Of a stretch of 64,000 nucleotides of DNA, positions 18,643 through 27,459 are shown piece by piece. The notes beneath the pieces are model-generated. The model was not told the origin of the DNA, made no database searches, and saw nothing but the letters and a program-made list of their open reading frames with translations. The DNA is taken from positions 1 to 64,000 of the forward strand of contig NZ_VWWJ01000020.1 in assembly GCF_011753055.1 (NCBI RefSeq), written 5' to 3'. Numbering within the stretch: the stretch's first letter is position 1; each line of letters starts with the position of its first letter. The position numbers and the translations under genes are program-made. This DNA is from Burkholderia sp. Ax-1719 (lineage in GTDB: Bacteria > Pseudomonadota > Gammaproteobacteria > Burkholderiales > Burkholderiaceae).

Positions 18643-18678
18643 TCCGGTGGCGATGGCTCCCGTCGCCATGGTGCCGCC

Positions 18679-19320
18679 ATGAGCACCGTCGAACCGAAAG
18701 AAGCGCGCGTTTCGGCCTTGCGCGCGCGGATTCTCGACGCCGCGCGTCGCATCGTGACGCGCGAGGGCATCGACGGGCTTTCGATGCGCAAGATCGCCGA
18801 TGCCATCGGTTATTCGCCTGCTTCGCTCTATCTCCACTTCGAAGGCCGCGATGCGATCGCGCGGGCGCTGGGCCGCGAAGGTTTCATTCAACTGCTGGCG
18901 CGCCTCCAGCCTTGCGCCGAAATCGACGACACGCGCGCGCGCCTTCATGCGCTTGCGCACGCGTATGTGGCGTTTGGCTGTGCGCATCCCGAAACGTATC
19001 GGCTGATGTTTCTGCCTGAGCGTGCACAGGGAGCGCCGGAGCGGGCAGAGGGCCCTGCGCTTGAAGCGCGGCCCGACGATGAAGCCGCCGCGATCACACA
19101 GTTATTCGCTGATGCGTTTGCGCCCGTGTTCGCCGAACCCGCACCGCTCGCACGTGCGTTGTGGGCGCTGCTCCATGGCGTGGTCGCATTCTCGCTGGCC
19201 GGTCCCGCCTTTGCGCCGGAGTCGTCGCGCCTGCTCGCAATCGACGCCGCGCTGGACGGCTGGATCGGGACCGGCGCTGACGCAGACGCTACGCAGAAAA
19301 CCCAGCCTGACGCGACGTGA
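18679..19320 (+). CDS. TetR/AcrR-family regulator
   Basis: 213 residues. The N-terminal DNA-binding domain (about 12-60) contains ILDAARRIVTREGIDGLSMRKIADAIGYSPASLYLHFEGRD-type sequence, the classical TetR helix-turn-helix. The C-terminal ligand domain resembles TetR_C_33 members. It lies about 100 bp upstream of the enoyl-CoA hydratase-like gene, a plausible target; the ligand is unknown. Confidence 0.9.
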   Translation: MSTVEPKEARVSALRARILDAARRIVTREGIDGLSMRKIADAIGYSPASLYLHFEGRDAIARALGREGFIQLLARLQPCAEIDDTRARLHALAHAYVAFGCAHPETYRLMFLPERAQGAPERAEGPALEARPDDEAAAITQLFADAFAPVFAEPAPLARALWALLHGVVAFSLAGPAFAPESSRLLAIDAALDGWIGTGADADATQKTQPDAT

Positions 19321-19416
19321 TAGCCTCGCGAGGCTAATGCCTGTCCGTTGTGCCCGTCCGTCTTTCATGCGTTTTACTGCGTTTTCAACGCGCTTTCATT
19401 TCGCCGCTCGACCGCC

Positions 19417-20574
19417 ATGTCCCAGCAAACCGACCCGTCCACCGCCGACGCCGGGCAACACGTGCTCACGCATGTGACGAACCGCATCGGCTTTATCGAG
19501 CTCGCACGGCCGCAGGCGCTCAACGCGCTCTCGACTTCGATGGTCCGCGCGATACAGGCCGCGCTCGACGCCTGGCGCGACGATCCGGAAGTGCTCGCCG
19601 TGCTCGTGCATACACGGCATCCGCGCGCCTTCTGCGCAGGCGGCGATATCCGCTTTCTCTACGAGTCGTACCGCGCTGGAGACCTGGATGCGATCGATAC
19701 GTTCTTCATCGAGGAATATCGCCTCAATCATGCGATATTCAGTTATCCGAAACCTTATATCGCGCTGATGAACGGCGTGGTGATGGGCGGCGGCATGGGG
19801 ATCTCGCAGGGCGCGCACCGCACGGGCGGACTGCGCGTCGTCGACGGCACGACGCGTATGGCGATGCCCGAAACGCGCATCGGTCTGTTTCCCGACGTCG
19901 GCATGGGCTGGTTTCTCGCCCGTACGCCCGGCGCGATTGGCCGCTATCTGGCCGTGACGGGCGAGACCCTTGACGCCGCGAGTGCGCTTTATGCAGGCCT
20001 CGCCGACGTCTATATCGACGGCAATGCACGGCCCGCGCTGCTCGACGCGTTACAGACCGAGCCGTTCATGTCGGGCATCGACATCGTCAAGCGCATTCGC
20101 CGCACGGCGCAAGCCGAGGCGCTATCGCGCGAATCGGCGGAGGTGGCCGGTTGTGCGCTGGCGGTCGCGCGCACATGGATCGACCGGCATTTTTCGCGGC
20201 CGACGGTGGCGGCGATTCTTGCGTCGCTCGAAACCGCGCAGCGCGAAGCGAAGGGCGCGGAAGGCGAATGGGCCGAGCAGGTCGTGGGCATTTTGCACGA
20301 ACGCTCGCCTCTATCGATGGCGGTATCGCTGGAAGTGGTCTCGCGCGCGGAAGGGGCGATGGCGGACGTTCTGCGCCGCGATCTCGATCTGACGCGTTCG
20401 AGCTTTGCGCACGGCGACGTGGTGGAAGGCATCCGCGCACGCATCATCGACAAGGACAATCATCCGCGCTGGCGCTTTGCACGCATCGAGGACGTGCCGC
20501 CTGCCGGGCTGGAAGCGATGTTCAACAGCCCGTGGAGCATCACGGAGCATCCCATGCGGGCGCTGTCAGGCTGA
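19417..20574 (+). CDS. 3-hydroxyisobutyryl-CoA hydrolase-like enoyl-CoA hydratase/isomerase
   Basis: 385 residues, longer than simple enoyl-CoA hydratases (about 260) and matching the HIBYL-CoA hydrolase group of valine degradation. The crotonase fold is clear: RPQALNALSTSMV, the oxyanion-hole segment RAFCAGGDIRFLY (about 69-81), GVVMGGGMGIS (about 124-134) and PETRIGLFPDVGMGWFL (about 152-168) with the catalytic acid region. The C-terminal extension (about 270-385) is also family-like. The ATG at 19417 is chosen for its family N-terminus. Assignment of hydrolase versus hydratase is inference. Confidence 0.85.
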   Translation: MSQQTDPSTADAGQHVLTHVTNRIGFIELARPQALNALSTSMVRAIQAALDAWRDDPEVLAVLVHTRHPRAFCAGGDIRFLYESYRAGDLDAIDTFFIEEYRLNHAIFSYPKPYIALMNGVVMGGGMGISQGAHRTGGLRVVDGTTRMAMPETRIGLFPDVGMGWFLARTPGAIGRYLAVTGETLDAASALYAGLADVYIDGNARPALLDALQTEPFMSGIDIVKRIRRTAQAEALSRESAEVAGCALAVARTWIDRHFSRPTVAAILASLETAQREAKGAEGEWAEQVVGILHERSPLSMAVSLEVVSRAEGAMADVLRRDLDLTRSSFAHGDVVEGIRARIIDKDNHPRWRFARIEDVPPAGLEAMFNSPWSITEHPMRALSG

Positions 20575-20628
20575 AGAATCAGGGGGAAGGGAACAGGAAC
20601 AGGAGCGGGAACAGCAGGAGGAGGAGGC

Positions 20629-20655
20629 GCGCGGCGCACGATGAAAACGCCGCGC
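20629..20655. terminator. GC-rich hairpin between convergent genes
   Basis: An 8-bp stem GCGCGGCG/CGCCGCGC with an 11-nt loop, sitting between the convergent genes ending at 20574 (+) and 20680 (-). There is no long T-run, so terminator function is only likely from position. Confidence 0.4.
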
Positions 20656-20679
20656 CGCGCTGGATACATCACGAGTCCA

Positions 20680-21105
20680 TCAGTCTTCGTCGGTTTCGCT
20701 CATGAAGGCGCGCATAAAGACCAGCGCGCCCCAGCCCCAGACGGCATTCGAGGCGAAACCCATGGCCAGGCGCGGCAGCATGTTGCCGCTCGGCCAGATG
20801 CCGCGCAGCGGATCGATCACGAACACCATCGCGGCGGTGAGCACCACGCCGCCGAACACGAACGCCTGCACCCACGGCGCGGGCCGCGAGGGCGACACGC
20901 GCAGCAGCCACGTCATCAGGATGGCCCACACGGCGCTCCAGATCGCGTTGACGAGAAATTCGGGCAGGCCGAGCGGTGCGAACGGCTCGGTGGAGAAGCC
21001 GGCGGCGTCGATCACCTGCGCAGCGTGCAGCAGCGCAAGCGTCGCCTCGCGAAAGAATAGCGAGGCCAGAAAGCCGGATACGAACGGCAGAATAATTTTT
21101 TGCAT
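20680..21105 (-). CDS. Conserved hypothetical inner-membrane protein
   Basis: 141 residues with about four hydrophobic helices (near 3-18, 48-66, 77-97 and 113-132) and an acidic C-terminus SETDED. I recognise no family function. The start at 21105 (MQKIILPFVSGFLASLFF) is preferred over 21198, because it begins right at the first membrane segment. Confidence 0.7.
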   Translation of the reverse strand: MQKIILPFVSGFLASLFFREATLALLHAAQVIDAAGFSTEPFAPLGLPEFLVNAIWSAVWAILMTWLLRVSPSRPAPWVQAFVFGGVVLTAAMVFVIDPLRGIWPSGNMLPRLAMGFASNAVWGWGALVFMRAFMSETDED

Positions 21106-21269
21106 GAGAACGGGCGAGAGTGGCGCGGCGCGGCACGCATGCGCCCTTAAGAACAGGGATCGAGCGGCGGCCGGATGCTTTGTCGGTATGTGCGCCATTA
21201 TATCGGCGCGCAGGTCGCCTCATGCACCCCCGTATGCTAAAGCGTCGCGTAAAGCACGAAAGTGGAAAA

Positions 21270-21303
21270 CCTAAGCTAAAAAAAATCGTTCAAAAGGCTT
21301 AGG
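21270..21303 (+). promoter_or_regulatory. Inverted repeat upstream of ssuD
   Basis: CCTAAGC (21270-21276) and GCTTAGG (21297-21303) form a perfect 7-bp dyad with a 20-bp A-rich spacer. This lies in the 440-bp gap before ssuD, which otherwise shows no gene. It could be a site for a regulator of sulfur genes; the CysB/Cbl link is inference. Confidence 0.4.
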
Positions 21304-21547
21304 GCGATCCCTAGACTGGAGCCCCATGAAGACGGCGCCGCCGTCATGGCCCGTCGCCCTCCGCGTCAGTCAACGATCAGTGAACGTTTGCACCGGCCGC
21401 TCTGGTTCTCCAGGCGGGCGCGGATCAACGCGTCCTGTTTTCGCCTGCCTTTCGGTTTCTCGGGATCGCGCCGCGCCATTCGCTTCATTCGCTTATTTAT
21501 CCCGAATCTTTCGTTATTACGTCTCGAACAAAAAGCAGGAGTCACGC

Positions 21548-22705
21548 ATGAATGTGTTCTGGTTCATCCCGACCCACGGCGACAGCCGCTACCTGGGCAC
21601 CTCCGAAGGCGCGCGCGCCGCTGATCTCGCGTACTTCCAGCAGGTGGCGGTGGCGGCCGATACGCTCGGTTACGAAGGCGTCCTGCTGCCGACGGGCCGT
21701 TCGTGCGAAGACGCCTGGGTCGTGGCGTCGAGCCTGATCGCCGCAACGAAGCGCCTGAAGTTCCTCGTCGCGATCCGTCCGGGCCTGTCTTCGCCGGGCC
21801 TGGCCGCGCGTATGGCCGCGACCTTCGATCGCCTCTCGAACGGGCGTCTGCTCATCAACGTGGTGACGGGCGGCGATGCCGCCGAACTCGAAGGCGATGG
21901 TGTGTTTGTCGATCACGACACGCGCTACGAAATCACCGACGAATTCCTGCATATCTGGCGCAAGCTGCTTGAAGCCTCGCACACCAACGAGGCGATCGAT
22001 TTCGACGGCAAGCATCTGCAGTCGAAGGGTGGCAAGGCGCTGTATCCGCCGGTCCAGCATCCGCATCCGCCGCTGTGGTTTGGCGGTTCGTCGCCGGCTG
22101 CACACGACATCGCGGGCGAGCATATCGATACGTATCTGACGTGGGGCGAGCCGCCCGAGGCGGTGGCGAAGAAGATCGCCGATATCCGTGCGCGCGCCGA
22201 ACAGCGTGGCCGCAAGATCCGCTTCGGCATCCGTTTGCACGTGATCGTGCGTGAAACGGAAGAAGAAGCGTGGGAAGCTGCCGACCGCCTCATCAGCCGC
22301 CTCGACGACGACACCATTGCGCGCGCTCAGGCCGCGTTCGGCAAGATGGACTCGGAAGGGCAGCGCCGCATGGCGGCCCTGCACGGCGGCAAGCGCGGCT
22401 CGCGCAAGGAACTGGAGGTCTATCCGAACCTGTGGGCGGGCGTGGGCCTCGTGCGCGGCGGCGCGGGCACGGCGCTGGTGGGCAATCCGGAGCAGGTCGC
22501 GGCGCTGATGAAGGAATACGCGTCGCTGGGTATCGAGACGTTCATTCTCTCGGGTTATCCGCACCTTGAGGAATCCTATCGTTTCGCCGAGCTGGTGTTC
22601 CCGCTGCTGCCGGGCCGCCAGGCGAAGACGGCGGGTGGTCCGCTGTCCGGACCGTTTGGCGAAGTGGTCGGCAATCACTATCTGCCGAAGGCCAGCCAAA
22701 GCTGA
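21548..22705 (+). CDS. ssuD: FMNH2-dependent alkanesulfonate monooxygenase
   Basis: 385 residues. Bacterial luciferase-like flavin monooxygenase that oxidises alkanesulfonates to aldehyde and sulfite under sulfur limitation. The N-terminus MNVFWFIPTHGDSRYLGTSEG, the segment LVAIRPGLSSPGLAARMAATFDR and VVTGGD near 108 are SsuD hallmarks. The insertion (about 250-285, ending in GKRGSRKELEVYPNLWAGVG) is the mobile active-site loop region. The ATG at 21548 follows AGGAG. It heads an ssuD-ssuC-ssuB cluster; the flavin reductase ssuE and binding protein ssuA are absent here. Confidence 0.95.
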   Translation: MNVFWFIPTHGDSRYLGTSEGARAADLAYFQQVAVAADTLGYEGVLLPTGRSCEDAWVVASSLIAATKRLKFLVAIRPGLSSPGLAARMAATFDRLSNGRLLINVVTGGDAAELEGDGVFVDHDTRYEITDEFLHIWRKLLEASHTNEAIDFDGKHLQSKGGKALYPPVQHPHPPLWFGGSSPAAHDIAGEHIDTYLTWGEPPEAVAKKIADIRARAEQRGRKIRFGIRLHVIVRETEEEAWEAADRLISRLDDDTIARAQAAFGKMDSEGQRRMAALHGGKRGSRKELEVYPNLWAGVGLVRGGAGTALVGNPEQVAALMKEYASLGIETFILSGYPHLEESYRFAELVFPLLPGRQAKTAGGPLSGPFGEVVGNHYLPKASQS

Positions 22706-22795
22706 AAGGCCAGGGCGTGCGGTGCGACGTGAGGCGAAGTGAGCCTGAATGAGCGCCGCCCGCGCGCTGCAAGTTTGCAAGAGGAGGACGAATCG

Positions 22796-23653
22796 ATGAC
22801 TCAATCCGCTGTGACCGCTGCTGCTCCCGTGAGCGCGGCTCGCGCGCCGCGCGCCACACGGCCCTTCGCCGGGTTGCTGCGTGCGGCGTTCAGGCGCCTC
22901 GCGCCGTGGCTCGTGCCGCTCGCGATTCTCGCCGCGTGGGAACTGGCGGCACGCACCGGCGCGCTGTCCACGCGCGTGCTGCCCGAACCGCTCGCGGTCG
23001 TGAAGGCCGCATGGTCGCTGATCGAGTCGGGCGAGATGTGGCAGGACGTGCGCGTGAGTACGTGGCGCGCGATCTCGGGCTTTGCGATCGGCGGCGGCAT
23101 CGGGCTGGCGTTGGGGCTGGCGACCGGGCTTTTCAGGCCCGTCGAAACCGCGCTCGATTCGACCATCCAGATGATCCGCAACATCCCGGCGCTCGCGATG
23201 ATTCCGCTCGTGATCCTCTGGTTCGGCATCGAGGAAGAAGCGAAGGTGTTTCTCGTCGCGCTGGGCGTGTTCTTCCCGGTGTACGTGAATACCTTCCACG
23301 GCATCCGTTCGGTGGACGCCAATCTCGTCGAAATGGCGCGCAGCTATGGGCTCAAAGGCTTCGCGCTCTATCGCGAAGTGATCCTGCCGGGCGCGCTGCC
23401 TTCGATTCTCGTCGGCGTGCGTTTCGCGCTCGGCCTGATGTGGGTGACGCTGATCGTCGCGGAGACGATCTCGGCGCAGTCGGGCATCGGCTATATGACG
23501 ATGAACGCCCGCGAATTCCTGCAGACCGATGTGGTGGTGGTCGGCATCCTGCTCTACGCCGCGCTCGGCAAACTCGCCGACGTGCTCGCCAAGTGGCTGG
23601 AGCGCGTGGCGCTGCGCTGGCACCCCGCGTATCAACGAGGAAGTGACGCATGA
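22796..23653 (+). CDS. ssuC: Aliphatic sulfonate ABC transporter permease
   Basis: 285-residue inner-membrane permease of the nitrate/sulfonate/taurine type with about six helices. The signature EVILPGALPSILVGVRFALG (about 200-219) is the EAA loop that contacts the ATPase. The N-terminal 35 residues are Ala/Arg-rich and cytoplasmic. ATG 22796 is chosen because GAGGAGGA lies 7 nt upstream. The stop overlaps the ssuB start by 4 nt (ATGA), showing translational coupling. Confidence 0.93.
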   Translation: MTQSAVTAAAPVSAARAPRATRPFAGLLRAAFRRLAPWLVPLAILAAWELAARTGALSTRVLPEPLAVVKAAWSLIESGEMWQDVRVSTWRAISGFAIGGGIGLALGLATGLFRPVETALDSTIQMIRNIPALAMIPLVILWFGIEEEAKVFLVALGVFFPVYVNTFHGIRSVDANLVEMARSYGLKGFALYREVILPGALPSILVGVRFALGLMWVTLIVAETISAQSGIGYMTMNAREFLQTDVVVVGILLYAALGKLADVLAKWLERVALRWHPAYQRGSDA

Positions 23654-24564
23654 ACGCAAGCACATTGGCCGCGGGTTTTGGCCGCATCGCGGGCCGTCAG
23701 CGCGACGGCGAAGCCGACCATTCGCGTACCGACACGATCGATCGAAACACGAGCCTGCGCGGCGATGCCCGCGCGCACGATCCCGCAGTGGAGTTGCGCG
23801 GTGTCGGCAAGCAGTACGGCGAGCGCGTGGTGCTCGACGATTTCAACCTCTCGATCGAGCGCGGCAGCTTCGTGGCGATCGTCGGGCGAAGCGGTTGCGG
23901 TAAATCCACGCTGCTGCGTCTCGTGGCCGGGCTCGAATCGCCCGATGCGGGCGAACTGGAGCGACGCGGCGAAGCGGGTGCGGCGCTCGATACCCGCATC
24001 ATGTTTCAGGACGCGCGGCTGCTGCCGTGGAAGACCGTGCTGCAGAACGTGATGCTGGGCCTCGGCCGTGGCGCTCGCGACGACGCGCGCGCCGTGCTCG
24101 ACGAAGTCGGTCTGCTGGCGCGCGCCGACGAATGGCCCGCGCGTCTTTCGGGTGGCCAGCGTCAGCGCGTGGCGCTGGCACGGGCGCTCGTGCATCGCCC
24201 GAGCCTGCTGCTGCTCGACGAACCGCTGGGCGCGCTCGACGCGCTGACGCGCATCGAAATGCACGCGCTGATCGAACGCCTGTGGCGCGAGCATCGCTTC
24301 ACCGCCTTGCTGGTTACGCATGACGTCCACGAAGCCGTGGCGCTTGGCGATCGCATCCTGCTGGTGGAGCAGGGGCGTATCGCGCTCGACCAGAACGTGC
24401 CGCTCGAACGCCCGCGCGCCCGCGCCGATGCGCGTTTCGCCGCGCTCGAAGAAAGCGTGCTGCAACGCGTGCTGGGCAGCGAGACGCCGCTGGGCGCTCA
24501 CCTGCAGCACGCCCAGGATTCGACCTATAGCCTGCGTCCTACCGACGTGCGCTGGGCGCTTTGA
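23650..24564 (+). CDS. ssuB: Aliphatic sulfonate ABC transporter ATP-binding protein
   Basis: 304 residues. ATPase of the sulfonate importer. Walker A GRSGCGKST at 79-87, signature LSGGQ at 166-170, Walker B LLLLDEP at 186-192 and the switch histidine in LVTHDVHEA near 220. There is a 45-residue N-terminal extension and a C-terminal tail (about 255-304) beyond the ABC core, both usual for Burkholderia SsuB. It overlaps ssuC by 4 nt. Confidence 0.94.
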   Translation: MNASTLAAGFGRIAGRQRDGEADHSRTDTIDRNTSLRGDARAHDPAVELRGVGKQYGERVVLDDFNLSIERGSFVAIVGRSGCGKSTLLRLVAGLESPDAGELERRGEAGAALDTRIMFQDARLLPWKTVLQNVMLGLGRGARDDARAVLDEVGLLARADEWPARLSGGQRQRVALARALVHRPSLLLLDEPLGALDALTRIEMHALIERLWREHRFTALLVTHDVHEAVALGDRILLVEQGRIALDQNVPLERPRARADARFAALEESVLQRVLGSETPLGAHLQHAQDSTYSLRPTDVRWAL

Positions 24565-24633
24565 TCGCTGGTTTAATTTTCCGATACATCAACTTTTCGT
24601 CACTTCCGTTTATCAAAATTTGGAGCCGAATCA

Positions 24634-24849
24634 ATGAGCATTACCGCCATCAACGTGCGTAACCAGTTTCGCGGCAAGATCAAAGAAATCATCCGCGGCT
24701 CGGTCGTTTCGGAAGTCGATGTTGAAACGCCGTTCGGCGTGGTGACCTCGGTGATCACCACGCGCTCGGTCGACGAACTCGACCTGAAGGTTGGCTCGGA
24801 AGTCGTCGCGCTGGTGAAGTCGACCGAGGTATCGATCGCGCGCCTTTGA
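24634..24849 (+). CDS. TOBE/Mop-domain molybdopterin (molybdate)-binding protein
   Basis: 71 residues forming one Mop domain: MSITAINVRNQFRGKIKEI, then GPxx-like PFGVVTSVITTRSVDEL and VGSEVVALVKSTEVSIA. Such molbindins bind molybdate or related oxyanions in the cytoplasm. In Burkholderiaceae the gene often follows ssuB. GGAG lies 10 nt upstream of the ATG. Confidence 0.88.
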   Translation: MSITAINVRNQFRGKIKEIIRGSVVSEVDVETPFGVVTSVITTRSVDELDLKVGSEVVALVKSTEVSIARL

Positions 24850-24958
24850 GCGGAGCGCGCGCTCGTCAACGTGTTGCATGCGCCCATCGGGCGTCCCGGG
24901 CTGGCGGCCGACGCCAAAGTGCTACGATGGGTCGGCAAGCCACCGCGGAGGGACGATC

Positions 24959-25201
24959 ATGGAGCCGAAAGGCCTCGACATGGGCGACTACGAAGAGCGC
25001 TATAAGGACTACGACATCGAAGTCGCGGTCGAGCAGGTGCTCACGGGCGTGAAGGCGCACTTTCGCGTGACGCGCGCGGGCGTCGTGCTCAAGGACTGGG
25101 AACTGGTTCACATCGACCGGCTCTGGTCGACCGAGCATGCCGCCGCCGAAGCAGGCTTCGAGGCGGCCCGAGCGTGGATCGACCGAGGTGCGACGCCTTG
25201 A
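24959..25201 (+). CDS. Small conserved hypothetical protein
   Basis: 80 residues, mixed alpha/beta, with no membrane segment. The sequence DYEERYKDYDIEVAVEQV and the C-terminal HAAAEAGFEAARAWIDR are typical of a small conserved Burkholderia family whose function I do not know. The ATG at 24959 follows GGAGGGA. The 16-mer around 24914-24929 containing the extended -10-like TGCTACGAT also occurs upstream of the prophage integrase gene. Confidence 0.7.
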   Translation: MEPKGLDMGDYEERYKDYDIEVAVEQVLTGVKAHFRVTRAGVVLKDWELVHIDRLWSTEHAAAEAGFEAARAWIDRGATP

Positions 25202-25235
25202 CGGCATGCTGCGCCGCCGCGCGGCGTGGCCGGGT

Positions 25236-25607
25236 TCAGGCCGGCCTTATGCTGCTTCTGCGTGGATTGGCGTAAAGACGCGTCTGGCTGAATCTGTCTG
25301 GACCGACGAAGAACAGCAGCAATATGCCGATCTGGGCAAACGGCATGCACACCATGAGCCACCACCACCAGCCGCTTAAACCGATATCGTGAAGGCGACG
25401 CACCATCACGGCAATCGGAATCCAGAAAACCACACTGATAATCACAACGCTGATAATTACCGCAGCCAGAGAATCGCCAAAACCATCCGACTGGCCAATC
25501 GAATCGAGAAATAAAAACAGTACGCAGAACAATAACATCGTCACTGCGAATTCGCGCCGCGTGGCGCGGCCGGCGAGCCTGAAGCGCCTTTCTAGCCATT
25601 TTTCCAT
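25236..25607 (-). CDS. DUF805 membrane protein
   Basis: 123 residues with three or four membrane helices. The DUF805 features are present: GRATRREFAVTMLLF near the N-terminus and MVRRLHDIGLSGWWWWLMV in the middle. Function unknown. Two starts are possible (25607 or 25625); GGAAAG about 10 nt before the former is the reason for the choice. The gene is visibly less GC-rich than its neighbours. Confidence 0.8.
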   Translation of the reverse strand: MEKWLERRFRLAGRATRREFAVTMLLFCVLFLFLDSIGQSDGFGDSLAAVIISVVIISVVFWIPIAVMVRRLHDIGLSGWWWWLMVCMPFAQIGILLLFFVGPDRFSQTRLYANPRRSSIRPA

Positions 25608-25813
25608 GGGTATCGATCTTTCCATTGTCGATTGAATCGTTGGGCTTTTGCCGTGTGGAAAGTGATTCTACGCACGCACGGAAGTCGGATGAAAGTGCGA
25701 AAGCGCTGATTTTAACGATCAATTGACATTGAGTCGTGTCGATTATCGGTTTATCCGTTTTGAATTGAATAACAGGCCGGCAGGACGCGCGATTGCATCG
25801 CGGATAAAAAAAT

Positions 25814-25837
25814 GCCGCGCTCTGGGCAGAGCGCGGC
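25814..25837 (-). terminator. Orphan terminator-like hairpin
   Basis: A perfect 10-bp stem GCCGCGCTCT/AGAGCGCGGC with a 4-nt loop. On the minus strand it is followed by a T-run (the A-run at 25806-25812). No minus-strand gene lies upstream of it, so what it terminates is unclear. It sits in a 439-bp gap (25608-26046) in which I see no gene. Confidence 0.5.
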
Positions 25838-26046
25838 GCAGGGGAAGCCGGAGCCCGCCGATGTTGGAGAGCAGGCGCCGTGCCTTCGATCAGCTCAAAC
25901 GGTATCAAATTGCCTCAGCGAAGTATACGGAGCGATATTTCGATATCTTTCCTGGCTTCGATGGTGTGTTGAAGGCAGCGGCCTCCCGGTTTTGTGCGGG
26001 AAGGGGACGGCGCGGCTAAGATGAGGCGATCCTGACAGGAGCCGCC

Positions 26047-26724
26047 ATGTGCACGAACTACGCCGCCGCGCGTCGTGATCGTCTTTTCCGGCATTTCGGC
26101 GTCGAGCCGCCGGACAGCCCGTGGCGCGACGAAATCTACAAGGACTATGCGGCGCCGATCATTCGACGCGTCGACGGCGCGCCGCGTGCGGATCTCGCGA
26201 CCTTCGGCATGGTGCCGCGCAAACATATTCCGCCCGGTGTGCGTGTGTTCGACACGATGAATGCGCGCGCGGAGACACTCGGCGAAAAGCGCTCGTTCAG
26301 CGGGGCATGGAAGCGGCAACAACTTTGTCTCGTGCCCTGCGAGGCGTTTTATGAGCCGTGCTACGAAACGGGGAAGGCGGTGCGCTGGCGAATCGCGATG
26401 GCGAGCGGCGAGCCGTTGGCGATTGCGGGGTTGTGGCGGGAGTGGGAGGAGGCGGGGGCGCAGGAAGATATCGCGGTTCGCGTTTTCTCGTTCACCATGC
26501 TGACCGTGAACGCCGACTCGCATGCGCTGATGAATCGCTTTCACAAACCAGGCGACGAAAAGCGCTCAGTGGTGATTGTGCCGCCATCGGAATATGAGAA
26601 CTGGCTCGCCAGCCGGTCGACGGATGAAGCCCGATCTTTTTTGAGGTTGCTGCCTGCAGAGGAGATGGAGGCGATAGTGCAGCCGGCGGTGCCGAAGAGC
26701 GGCGCAAGCGGAACAGGGGAGTAG
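26047..26724 (+). CDS. yedK: SOS response-associated peptidase (SRAP, YedK/HMCES family)
   Basis: 225 residues. SRAP proteins form a covalent thiazolidine link to abasic sites in single-stranded DNA through Cys2, protecting them. Cys2 is present (MCTNYAA), as are the conserved TMNARAET (about 74-81), the glutamate region CLVPCEAFYEP (about 97-107), and the C-terminal histidine region (NADSHALMNRFHKP). Full length. A degraded second copy occurs at 28150-28504 inside the neighbouring island. Confidence 0.92.
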   Translation: MCTNYAAARRDRLFRHFGVEPPDSPWRDEIYKDYAAPIIRRVDGAPRADLATFGMVPRKHIPPGVRVFDTMNARAETLGEKRSFSGAWKRQQLCLVPCEAFYEPCYETGKAVRWRIAMASGEPLAIAGLWREWEEAGAQEDIAVRVFSFTMLTVNADSHALMNRFHKPGDEKRSVVIVPPSEYENWLASRSTDEARSFLRLLPAEEMEAIVQPAVPKSGASGTGE

Positions 26725-26881
26725 AGTGAGAATGTAGTGTTCCGGTCATGGGCAATTGATTTGGATTGCCAGGTAATCAGAAAGCTAGAGGCAAGTCAGG
26801 CTTCCCTGCCGACGCCCCTTCATCCACTCGTTGCTTCAGGGTGCTCGCGAGCAAGTGTGTGAAGCAGACCCGCAAAGCAAA

Positions 26882-26906
26882 AAGCCCAGTCACAAGGGCT
26901 GGGCTT
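26882..26906 (-). terminator. Terminator, probably of the ancestral tRNA-His
   Basis: An 8-bp stem AAGCCCAG/CTGGGCTT flanked by A and T runs on both sides, so it can act in both directions. It lies 13 nt from the displaced tRNA-His 3' fragment on the strand where tRNA-His would be read. It probably terminated that gene before the island inserted. Confidence 0.7.
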
Positions 26907-26918
26907 TTTGCTTGAATC

Positions 26919-26969
26919 TTTTGGGGTGGCTGATGGGACTCGAACCCACGACAACAGGAATCACAATCC
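26919..26969 (-). repeat. Island attachment repeat: displaced 3' part of tRNA-His
   Basis: A 51-bp repeat of 31031-31081 at an exact offset of 4112 bp with two mismatches. It covers the 3' end of tRNA-His up to the anticodon arm, including the encoded CCA. After 26969 the sequence no longer matches the tRNA 5' half. Together with the flanking terminator at 26882-26906 it is the leftover end of the original tRNA gene. Confidence 0.85.
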
Positions 26970-27078
26970 AATTCGCTGAGCAGCCACAAATCGCCCCTAG
27001 CCCCGGAGGACGATTAACTGCGGTGAGTGTAACGTTCGATGCAGTCGCATGGAGGGCCGAGCGGGAAAGAATTCTGAC

Positions 27079-27459
27079 CTAGTCCTTCGCGCGGCCAGGG
27101 TTTTGGCCGAGTGGCTTGAGAGGGCGGTAATGTTCGCTATCGTACGCCGTAGTGACGATGTGGCCATCGTGTTTGCGGATCTTCATGAAGAACAGCGCGG
27201 GAGAAACGCCTGCCGCGCCGCCGCATGCTTCCGTGTGATTCTCGCGCACGCGAACGAGGAAGTAGCTACCTTTGTCCGCTGTATCGAAAAGCAGGCACTC
27301 CGTCTTGTCCGTCGACAGTCCATAGTCACGCGTGACGTCGGCAGCTCGCAAGGCCGCGTCATTGCCGCTCACCACGGCGGGGGCACCAGCGATTGCGTGC
27401 AAGCTCGCGAATAGTGTCGCGGTGGCGATTGATCGGCGCAGAATCGTTCGAGTATCCAT
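27079..27459 (-). CDS. Small secreted protein, possible immunity partner of the glucosaminidase
   Basis: 126 residues with an N-terminal signal peptide (RRSIATATLFASLHAIAGAP, cleavage near residue 27), so probably periplasmic. The mature part contains two cysteines in ECLLF and EACGG and the stretch YFLVRVRENHTEACGG. It starts within the stop of the glucosaminidase gene (TAATG overlap), so both are translated together. A peptidoglycan hydrolase coupled to a small periplasmic protein is the usual layout of effector-immunity pairs; that function is inference. Confidence 0.65.
   Translation of the reverse strand: MDTRTILRRSIATATLFASLHAIAGAPAVVSGNDAALRAADVTRDYGLSTDKTECLLFDTADKGSYFLVRVRENHTEACGGAAGVSPALFFMKIRKHDGHIVTTAYDSEHYRPLKPLGQNPGRAKD

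Noticed and set aside
21542..23665. 707-codon minus-strand open frame
   Set aside because: It mirrors ssuD and ssuC, which are certain. Its composition is that of an antisense frame.
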